NCBI GenBank assembly: GCA_022447205.1
Contig: JAKVBQ010000010.1
Coordinates: 1-64,000 of the forward strand
Source of the DNA: Phycisphaerales bacterium
GTDB taxonomy: Bacteria; Planctomycetota; Phycisphaerae; Phycisphaerales; SM1A02
Direction: 5' to 3'
Length of the DNA: 64,000 bases
The notes beneath the pieces were generated by a model. The model saw only the letters and a program-made list of their open reading frames with translations. It ran no database searches and had not been told where the DNA came from. Positions 56,092 through 64,000 of this stretch are shown here, in pieces. The position numbers and the translations under genes are program-made. Every line of letters begins with the position of its first letter. Within the stretch, counting starts at the first letter, position 1.

Positions 56092-58053
56092 TCAGGTGAG
56101 CGCGGCAAGCGCCCTGGTCGTGTCCTCGATCAACGGTCGTGGGGAGATCGCCCCACCCACCGCCTGTTTCATCCAGGCCGCGGGTGTCAGGCATCCGATC
56201 GAACAAATGCGCTTCGTCTCCTCGGCCACGTCACGAGTCCTGACATGGGCCCGGACCTGATGGCTGATCATCTGCCCGATCGCGTAATCCGGAAGGTAGA
56301 GCGGATGCGCGACCATGTGCTGGTAGGCCCCGAGGATGTGGTAGGGGTCCGGGCCGAAGTCCACTTCGAAGAATTCCGACCAGACCTCGCCGCTGATTCG
56401 AAGCACGGTGTCCCTGAGGGCGGCCGCATCGGCATCCGGATGTTCGTACAGCCATCGCCAGGTGCGCAGCTCCATCAGTGACGGACCCGCGATCTGGCAC
56501 GCCATGAGCATGGTGCTTGCGGTGTTCTCATGGAACGACCGTTCGGCTTCCGCTTCGTCCTCGATCCCGAGGACCCTTTTCGCGAGTGACTGGTAGAGGA
56601 ACGCGAACGCCTCGGTGCATGCGGTGTTCGGCACGCCTTCGAGGATCGTCCTCGGAGCGAAGTAGCACGAGCACAGCTGCTCGAGGTTGTGTCCGAGTTC
56701 ATGCATCGCCGTGTCGAAACCGTCCCAACCGAGCTGGTCCTTCAGACGACTGGTGCGCAGCCAGGCGTCGTACTGACGAAGCATGGGGCGCATGGCGTGC
56801 CCCGCGCCCTTGGCGATCTCGACGCGGACCCTCGTCCCGAGGAACTCGGCCAGTTCCTCGTCGAAGCCGAGGCCTCTCAGGACCTCCGGAAGCTTCTCCT
56901 CGAACGCCTTCTCGTCCTTGAACCTGGCCTTGACCGCGGCATCGAGCTCCGAGTTGTCACGTGATTCGAAGAGATCGTCGAAGTAGATGTCGTGGGCCTC
57001 GAGATCCCGGCCGAGTCGATCCCGCATCATGCCGGCAAGGTCGCGCCTGACATCGGCGGAGAGCAGCTCGACGAGTACGCGTTCCACGTCCGATTCCGGG
57101 ATCTCCCTCTGGAGTTCGCACTTCCGTGCGATCGCGGTGGGGTGTTCCGGGTGGTGCTGATCGAGCTCCCGGGCCACCTCGACCTGCATCATCCAGTGTT
57201 CGTAGCGTTCGAGTCCGACAAGTTCGCCGGGATCACTTCCACCCACGGTGTTCGAGGCAGGATCCCAGTCCTCGGTTCCGGTCCGGTCCATGACGGACCT
57301 GGGAATCGTCCCGTCGATGTGGCGTGCCAGGATCCAGGCCATCGCACGCTGCTTGTCGATGCCGTTTTCATCGTTGTAGCCGCCCTTGAGTTCCTCCCGG
57401 ATGAGCCAGTGAGCCACGAGCTTCCGGTCTTCTTCGAACCATCGCCTTCCCTTCGCATCGACCATGGTGTCCACCGGGACGTGGAAGTTCGAGACCCAGT
57501 GCGAGGCCTTGAAGCCGAGGGCTCGCGCCTTGTCGGAGACCTGCTTGGGAACCCTCGCGCCGAAGAAGCGTGCGATGCGTGTCCTCGCCCACTCATCGTT
57601 GCTCCAGTCCTCCCCTTCGGCGAGCATGGCATCGAGGGTTGGGCGCTCGAGGTTCAGCAGCGCGAGGTGCGCGAGTTTCTGGGTGTAGAGCTGCTCGGAG
57701 AGATCCGGTGCGGGGTCGAAGGTCGCCAGCAGTTCGTCGACGTTCGCAAGCTCGTCGCCACGAAGGTCCGCCCATCGACGCAGGTTGCGACGCATCTCGT
57801 AGAGATGCCCCCGAACCTGGACGATCGCCGTCTCGAGTCTTTGCACCAGGCGTTCGAGGTCCTCCTCCGAGGCGATGAAGTGATCGGTGCAGAAGGCCTG
57901 GAACGCCTCCGCGTCCCCATCCTGCTCCTGCCAGAGAGCGGCACATCGACCGAGCCCGGACTCGATGCGTTCCCGCTGTTCCTCCCCGTGCCTCTCGACG
58001 AGGGCGCTGGTGATCTTCTGGAGGGTCGGTTCGGTGGGTGCTGATGTGTTCAT
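56092..58053 (-). CDS. Large zinc metallopeptidase (M3-like)
   Basis: 653 residues from the ATG at 58053. An H-E-L-G-H motif near residue 450 with C-T-E-A-F-A-F about 30 residues later gives the zinc site and third ligand of gluzincins. The fold appears all-helical, with a D-T-M-V-D-A-K-G-R-R-W-F-E-E-D stretch near residue 200, as in oligopeptidases of the M3/M32 type; exact subfamily uncertain. No signal peptide, so it is probably a cytoplasmic peptidase that clears short peptides. No clear ribosome site. It lies between two secreted-protein genes on the opposite strand. Confidence 0.78.
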   Translation of the reverse strand: MNTSAPTEPTLQKITSALVERHGEEQRERIESGLGRCAALWQEQDGDAEAFQAFCTDHFIASEEDLERLVQRLETAIVQVRGHLYEMRRNLRRWADLRGDELANVDELLATFDPAPDLSEQLYTQKLAHLALLNLERPTLDAMLAEGEDWSNDEWARTRIARFFGARVPKQVSDKARALGFKASHWVSNFHVPVDTMVDAKGRRWFEEDRKLVAHWLIREELKGGYNDENGIDKQRAMAWILARHIDGTIPRSVMDRTGTEDWDPASNTVGGSDPGELVGLERYEHWMMQVEVARELDQHHPEHPTAIARKCELQREIPESDVERVLVELLSADVRRDLAGMMRDRLGRDLEAHDIYFDDLFESRDNSELDAAVKARFKDEKAFEEKLPEVLRGLGFDEELAEFLGTRVRVEIAKGAGHAMRPMLRQYDAWLRTSRLKDQLGWDGFDTAMHELGHNLEQLCSCYFAPRTILEGVPNTACTEAFAFLYQSLAKRVLGIEDEAEAERSFHENTASTMLMACQIAGPSLMELRTWRWLYEHPDADAAALRDTVLRISGEVWSEFFEVDFGPDPYHILGAYQHMVAHPLYLPDYAIGQMISHQVRAHVRTRDVAEETKRICSIGCLTPAAWMKQAVGGAISPRPLIEDTTRALAALT

Positions 58054-58175
58054 GGGGTGATCATATGGGACGCACGGCATCGGATCAGGCTGATGGGCAG
58101 CTTGGGATTGACAATTCATAATCGTGGTGGATCATCGGTTTGATGACCTTCAGACGATCAGGCAGGAGAGAACAG

Positions 58176-60593
58176 ATGATCGACCGGATCCGCATCGCAT
58201 TCCTCACCATCGCGACCCTTTCCATCACCGTTCCGCTCATGGCGGACTGGGATACCACGGATCCTGTCTGGCCCGATCCCCAGGAGATGGGTGACCGGTC
58301 CTACTGGGTGCCGCTGAACGACTACGGCGCCCAGAATCCCGGTGCCGAACCCATTGTCCGAGTCGTGCCTGAACTCTCCAATCTCGACCAGACCACGCTC
58401 GACATCCAGTTGCACGGCTTCTGGGTGCGTGCCTACCGGAGCCGGGATCCCGAAATGGATCGTCGGTTCCATTCGATCGATCTCAATGCATCTCGAAGTG
58501 CCTTCACCGATGCGATCGGCCGTCCGGCGCTTCCGGTCATCAACTCGATGCTCGGGATCGCTCCCGATGGGACGGTCGATCTCTTCGCTCCCGAGGTCCT
58601 CGGTGTCACCGAGTTCACCAATGCCAGGATCGCTCCGGCCCAGCCGGACGAGATCGAGTATCCGGACGGGGCCAATCAGCCCGGGCCATTCATGTTCGAC
58701 GAGAACTTCTACGGGAGCCAGGCGCCCTGGCCGCTCGAACGGGCCGTCCCCCGGGGCGGTTTCGATCCACAGCAACCGAACAACTGGCGCGGTCTCCGCG
58801 TCTGCTCCTTCAACGTGTCTCCGTTCCAGGTGGTTCCATCCGCCAATGTCCTTCAGGTGGCGACCAAGATGCGGATGACCGTCGCCCATCCGGGAAGCGT
58901 GGATCGGATCGTGGAGCTGCCCCGCCGTTCTCAGATCGTGTTCGAATCCTTCGTCTTGAACTTCCACGTCCTGGTCCAGTACGGACTGATCGGTTCGATG
59001 CCGGATGAATTCATCGGCGACTACCTCTTCGTCGGGCCCGAGGATGATCTCCTGGGTGCGCTCGATCTCATGCGCCTGAAGCAGGAGCGTGGCTACCGGA
59101 TCCACACCATGAGGACGGAGGACATGCTCGATCCCCTCGATCCGCTCGCGGTCTACATCGACTTCTACAACTGGTACCAGGGACTTGCCTCCAATTCGGA
59201 GAAGTTCATCCTGATCATCGGTGACGAGACCGTGGTGGCTCCGACCTGGACCTCCAAGAGCAAGACCATCACCGTTCCCGTCGACGATGGGAGCGAGGAC
59301 GGCGAAACCGTCGAGGAGGAGATCTGGGGGATCTCCGATCAGAGGTACACCTGCATGGATTCGGATCCCTATCCGGAACTGGGGATCGGTCGTCTTCCGA
59401 TACGGAACGACTACGACCTCGAGCAGTACGTCGAGCGTGCTCGGGCGTATGCCGAGGATCCGCCCGCGGAGTCCCAGTACTACTCCCATGCCACGCTCGT
59501 CGCTCATCACGGCTCCGAGGAGGAGAACGCCTATCGTGAATGTGCCGACGACATCATGAACGCCAGCTACGACCTGCCGCGTGCCTTCAGCTACATCGAC
59601 GGTCTGCAGAGCTGGGCCGACAACGACCTGATCAACAACTCGCTCGATTCCGAACTCGGCGGCATCACCTGGTATCGAGGGCACGGGTCCACGACCAGCT
59701 GGGCCGGCTGGAATCTCCAGAACGACCCCGATGACGAGAACGACTTCTCGCACCACTACTACTGGCCATCGCTTTCATCGCTTCTCTCGAGCTCGAGTTC
59801 GATGGACGGTTCCCCGATCGTCATCTCGGTCTCCTGCGGGAACAGCGCGATCGATTCCGACGAGGTGAGCTGGTCCTTCGCGGAGATCTGGATGCACCGG
59901 TCGACCGACAAGGGCGCCATCGCGCACATCGGTGCCACGCGGGTCTCCGACCGGCACAAGAACAACCGGTATTCGAAGCGGATGTGGAAGCATCTCCTGG
60001 ACCAGGATCTCTATTCGATCTCGATGGCGAATGAATGTTCCTGGGTCCAGGTGGTCGACGACTACGCGCCCGGCACCCAGGACTACGACACCGCGGTCTG
60101 GAACCAGCAGGTGTACATGCTCCTCGGGGATCCCGAGACCCGGGTCTGGCACGAGGAGCCGATCCGCCTGGAACTCGAGCTTCTCGGCGAAATCATCCCC
60201 GGCGGGATCTTCGATTCAATCGTCCGGAGCTCCGGAATCGGTGTCCAGGGCGTGGCGGTGATCGTGTCGAACGAAGCCGGCCCCATCGTTTCCGGATTCA
60301 CGAACGCCCTCGGCGAGGTCTCCCTGAACATTCCCCCCGGCCTCGCGGAATCCGCAGGCGGTTACGTGGTGCGCGCCTGGAGCGACCAGGTGGACTCCAT
60401 CGATGCCAGGAAGGTCGTCGGTGCCGAGATCGGCCCCGATTTCAACGGTGACGGGGTCGTCGACGGCATCGATCTCTCACTCCTGCTCGGGGCCTGGGGG
60501 ACGGCGTCCCCCGAGTACGACCTTGTCGCTGACGGAGTCATCAACGGTGCGGACCTCGCGGTTCTCCTCGGCGAATGGACGATCGGTTCATGA
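58176..60593 (+). CDS. Secreted C25 (gingipain-type) cysteine protease with dockerin-like tail
   Basis: 805 residues from the ATG at 58176, five bases after AGGAGAG; signal peptide about residues 1-24. An N-terminal propeptide-like part precedes the catalytic domain (about residues 270-690), which has Y-L-F-V-G-P, I-L-I-I-G-D-E near residue 345, the catalytic His503 in Y-R-G-H-G-S and Cys554 in S-V-S-C-G-N-S, the clan CD pair. A beta-sandwich follows, then two EF-hand-like repeats (D-F-N-G-D-G-V-V-D-G-I-D-L and the shorter D-G-V-I-N-G-A-D-L), ending E-W-T-I-G-S. It should cut proteins outside the cell. Its stop overlaps the next start. Confidence 0.88.
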   Translation: MIDRIRIAFLTIATLSITVPLMADWDTTDPVWPDPQEMGDRSYWVPLNDYGAQNPGAEPIVRVVPELSNLDQTTLDIQLHGFWVRAYRSRDPEMDRRFHSIDLNASRSAFTDAIGRPALPVINSMLGIAPDGTVDLFAPEVLGVTEFTNARIAPAQPDEIEYPDGANQPGPFMFDENFYGSQAPWPLERAVPRGGFDPQQPNNWRGLRVCSFNVSPFQVVPSANVLQVATKMRMTVAHPGSVDRIVELPRRSQIVFESFVLNFHVLVQYGLIGSMPDEFIGDYLFVGPEDDLLGALDLMRLKQERGYRIHTMRTEDMLDPLDPLAVYIDFYNWYQGLASNSEKFILIIGDETVVAPTWTSKSKTITVPVDDGSEDGETVEEEIWGISDQRYTCMDSDPYPELGIGRLPIRNDYDLEQYVERARAYAEDPPAESQYYSHATLVAHHGSEEENAYRECADDIMNASYDLPRAFSYIDGLQSWADNDLINNSLDSELGGITWYRGHGSTTSWAGWNLQNDPDDENDFSHHYYWPSLSSLLSSSSSMDGSPIVISVSCGNSAIDSDEVSWSFAEIWMHRSTDKGAIAHIGATRVSDRHKNNRYSKRMWKHLLDQDLYSISMANECSWVQVVDDYAPGTQDYDTAVWNQQVYMLLGDPETRVWHEEPIRLELELLGEIIPGGIFDSIVRSSGIGVQGVAVIVSNEAGPIVSGFTNALGEVSLNIPPGLAESAGGYVVRAWSDQVDSIDARKVVGAEIGPDFNGDGVVDGIDLSLLLGAWGTASPEYDLVADGVINGADLAVLLGEWTIGS

Positions 60594-60973
60594 TTCACCG
60601 ATGCCACGCCCATGGATTCGGGCTTCTCGCACTGGGGCTCCTCGCCTCATGCACGACCGAGCGCATCGATCATTTCAGCGACATCGAACTCGGCATGTCC
60701 CGTGCAGAGGTGCGAGACCTCATCGGGGACCCCTCTTCGACCTACGAGCGGGAGTCGGGACCGGACGGCGGACTGCTTCGCCTCGAGCGATGGCAATATG
60801 GCGACAACCTCAGTTCACTTGCGACCGGTGCGGTCTTCTCGCAGTTTCCCACCACCAATGTGTGGGTCGTGTACTTCGATGAATCAGGTCGGGTCGTCGA
60901 GCTCGGGACACCTGACTGGTCCCACGATGCCCCCGCCGTGCCGGCGGACATGATCCCTCCCCGGAGCCAGTGA
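60590..60973 (+). CDS. BamE/SmpA-like small lipoprotein
   Basis: 127 residues from the ATG at 60590, which overlaps the previous stop (ATGA). A lipobox L-L-A-S-C near residue 21 marks a lipoprotein. The rest, with L-G-M-S-R-A-E-V-R-D-L-I-G-D-P, matches the SmpA/OmlA (BamE-like) domain: two helices and a beta-sheet. In Proteobacteria such proteins help insert outer-membrane proteins; here the role is open. Coupling to a secreted protease gene may be chance. Confidence 0.82.
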   Translation: MIHRCHAHGFGLLALGLLASCTTERIDHFSDIELGMSRAEVRDLIGDPSSTYERESGPDGGLLRLERWQYGDNLSSLATGAVFSQFPTTNVWVVYFDESGRVVELGTPDWSHDAPAVPADMIPPRSQ

Positions 60974-61060
60974 TGCATCATGCTCCTGATTTCCCTCGTG
61001 GATCGGCTGCGTGCGCCTGACCACGTTCCGGATTCGAACGCATCAACGAACGAAGAAATG

Positions 61061-61090
61061 GAAAGCGGCGCTCTCACGAGCGCCGCTTTC
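61061..61090. terminator. Bidirectional terminator candidate between lipoprotein and atpD
   Basis: A 13-bp perfect stem, 61061-61073 with 61078-61090, loop TCAC. Both strands end the stem in TTTC. Convergent genes flank it. Confidence 0.8.
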
Positions 61091-61114
61091 GTCATTCGGG
61101 GGTTGTCGTTCGAG

Positions 61115-62662
<1,548 letters not shown>

Positions 62663-62720
62663 TCAGATCGGGGTTTGTCCCAAGAGTCTTCAGGTTGTGG
62701 GGCTCGGGTCGCCGGGCGGC

Positions 62721-63032
62721 TCAGGCGTCCAGGTCGATCTGGCGGCCCAGGGCGATCTGGGTGGCTGCCTCGACCCGGTCCGCGGCGTTGGTGTAGAGCG
62801 GGAGGCTCGGGGCCTGGACCTTGGGGCCGGAGGAAGCGGCCTCCTCGAATCCCTCACCCCGGTTGATGGGGCTCGAGACCTGGCCAGCCACCAGCTGGTC
62901 GATGCGCTCCCGACCCTTGGCGGCATCGGATTCCGTCGCCACCGCCGGTGGCGTGATGGTCCGTGCACCCGCGTAGGCCTGGCGGGCCGCAGCCGGGAAG
63001 GGAATGGATGAATTGATGCCTTGGACGCTCAT
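62721..63032 (-). CDS. Small hypothetical protein
   Basis: 103 residues from the ATG at 63032; a GTG two codons earlier is also possible. Composition is Ala/Gly/Pro/Ser-rich with a helical middle (A-A-K-G-R-E-R-I-D-Q-L-V-A-G) and a helical end (A-A-D-R-V-E-A-A-T-Q-I-A). No signal peptide or membrane segment. The pattern faintly recalls small export-chaperone or flagellar accessory proteins, but no family can be named. It lies between manA and atpD on the same strand. Confidence 0.55.
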   Translation of the reverse strand: MSVQGINSSIPFPAAARQAYAGARTITPPAVATESDAAKGRERIDQLVAGQVSSPINRGEGFEEAASSGPKVQAPSLPLYTNAADRVEAATQIALGRQIDLDA

Positions 63033-63085
63033 CTTCACCTGAGACTATACCCCGCCCTGCGCAATCGTTCGAACGGCTTCGTGAA

Positions 63086-64000
63086 TCAGGCGAGCGTTTC
63101 CGCGAGGGGATCCGGCGGGATCGCATGCAGGAGCTCGCAGCGCTGGTTATCACGGACCTCGAGCGTGATCTCCGCGGAACCCGCGGCTGCCGGAAGCAGT
63201 GCCGTCGTTCCGCGAGGCAGCTGGATCGAGGCACCGTTCGCCGTGAGCGACGCCGTGCCGGAGCAGCTCATGAACACGTGCGGCATCCCGTTGGTCGGGA
63301 ACGTGAAGCTCGTCGAGTCGTCGCGGCCTGCAGCCGGTTCGAACCGTTCCATCCGGAAGCGATCACAGTCCACGAGCGTGGTGACTTCGAGGCCGTCGTG
63401 CGCGAGGGAGGTTGCCTCCGAACGACGCGTGATCCTCGGCCATTTCGATGCCTGGCCGCTGCCGAGTCGGACGCATTCCAGCGCCTCTTCGACATGAAGC
63501 TTGCGATTCGGGTCGTTGCGGTTCCAGTCCCACACCCGGAAGGTGGTGTCGGATGGTGTCTGGACCTCGGCTGCGACGAGTCCTTCACCGAGTGCATGGC
63601 AGAGTCCGCTTTCGAGGAAGACACAGTCGCCCGCGGTCACTTCGGTGGCGACGAGCAGTTCCCTCACGTTGCCGGAGGCGAGGGCCTCCCGAAACCGATC
63701 GTGATCGACGGCCTCCTCGATGCCCGCGTAGACCAGTGCGCCCGGATCGGCGTCGAGGATCAGCCATGCCTCGGTCTTCAGGTAGGCATCCTCGTGCGTG
63801 TCCGCGTAGGCAGCGCTCGGATGGAGCTGGACGGACAGGTTCTCACGCGCATCGAGGATCTTGATGAGCAGCGGGAAACCACCGTCCGGCCCCGGTTGCG
63901 CCCGACCCAGGATTCCCGTGGGATCCTCCTCGATCAGGGACCGGAGGGTCCTGCCATCGAACGGCCCGCCCGACACGACGGAGCGTCCATCGGGGATCGA
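63086..64000 (-). CDS. manA: Mannose-6-phosphate isomerase, class I, 5' end outside the window
   Basis: 304 C-terminal residues are seen; the open frame runs off the right edge (I-P-D-G-R-S-V-V-S-G-G before the first internal Met), so the start is outside. It interconverts mannose 6-phosphate and fructose 6-phosphate. Zinc ligands fit: Q and H in S-V-Q-L-H-P, Glu in K-T-E-A-W, and His in L-C-H-A-L-G. A cupin-like C-terminal domain with V-F-M-S-C-S-G-T-A-S-L follows. Part of a minus-strand run leading to the small gene and atpD. Confidence 0.93.
   Translation of the reverse strand, partial: SIPDGRSVVSGGPFDGRTLRSLIEEDPTGILGRAQPGPDGGFPLLIKILDARENLSVQLHPSAAYADTHEDAYLKTEAWLILDADPGALVYAGIEEAVDHDRFREALASGNVRELLVATEVTAGDCVFLESGLCHALGEGLVAAEVQTPSDTTFRVWDWNRNDPNRKLHVEEALECVRLGSGQASKWPRITRRSEATSLAHDGLEVTTLVDCDRFRMERFEPAAGRDDSTSFTFPTNGMPHVFMSCSGTASLTANGASIQLPRGTTALLPAAAGSAEITLEVRDNQRCELLHAIPPDPLAETLA

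Overview
The window is high-GC bacterial chromosome, densely coded on both strands, and reads as core and accessory chromosome rather than plasmid, phage or island. The best guess is a planctomycete of the Phycisphaerae type. This is an inference from the gene mix: a sulfatase, three secreted proteins with dockerin-like EF-hand tails ending in a Trp motif (the two-repeat D-N-D-G pattern), proteins with Cys-Cys (YHS-like) repeats, a DUF1573 lipoprotein, futalosine-type menaquinone synthesis, a B12-dependent ribonucleotide reductase, and housekeeping genes scattered singly instead of in classical operons. No rRNA, tRNA, CRISPR array, IS element or prophage was found.

Layout. 1-6300: the end of an arylsulfatase, a ribose-type sugar ABC transporter (lipoprotein, ATPase and permease, tightly spaced) and a secreted aldose 1-epimerase, together a sugar-scavenging block. 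6300-8300: hisS overlapping a futalosine hydrolase-like gene. 8400-13750: a type IV pilus/type II secretion inner-membrane set (PilM, PilN, PilO, a PilP/GspC-like protein, PilB). 13750-16610: DUF456 membrane protein, an unknown protein, a TPR lipoprotein and an ArsR-type regulator fused to a methyltransferase domain. 16690-18230: two coupled genes for Cys-rich repeat proteins. 18444-19949: ahcY, preceded by a near-perfect 26-bp palindrome and followed by a textbook terminator. 20050-26800: a secreted metalloprotease, DUF1573 lipoprotein, thiolase, class I fructose-bisphosphatase, MmgE/PrpD protein and a gamma-butyrobetaine hydroxylase-like oxygenase.

26900-36700: a modular secreted PQQ-type sugar dehydrogenase with a dockerin-like tail, a macro-domain protein, a B12-domain/GTPase fusion resembling the front half of IcmF, two small envelope proteins and nrdJ. 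36701-37848 is the largest gene-free stretch and holds a dense run of hairpins. 37849-46475: a UvrD/PcrA helicase; a minus-strand run of map, serA, prolyl oligopeptidase and a small membrane protein; an odd 122-residue protein built from 14-residue repeats; and hutI. 46577-54500: STAS protein, ChaN-like lipoprotein, methyltransferase, polyprenyl synthase, double-thioredoxin protein, panC, and a compact iscS-iscU-iscA operon. 54600-61000: an FG-GAP protein and a C25 (gingipain-type) protease, both with dockerin-like tails, flanking a large zinc peptidase, then a BamE-like lipoprotein. 61100-64000: a lone atpD, a small unknown gene and the C-terminal part of a mannose-6-phosphate isomerase.

The most interesting points are the 14-residue-repeat protein (44644-45012), the hairpin-rich gene-free block (37029-37552), the palindrome before ahcY next to a SahR-like regulator, the IcmF-like fragment, the paired Cys-repeat proteins, and the shared dockerin-like tails.
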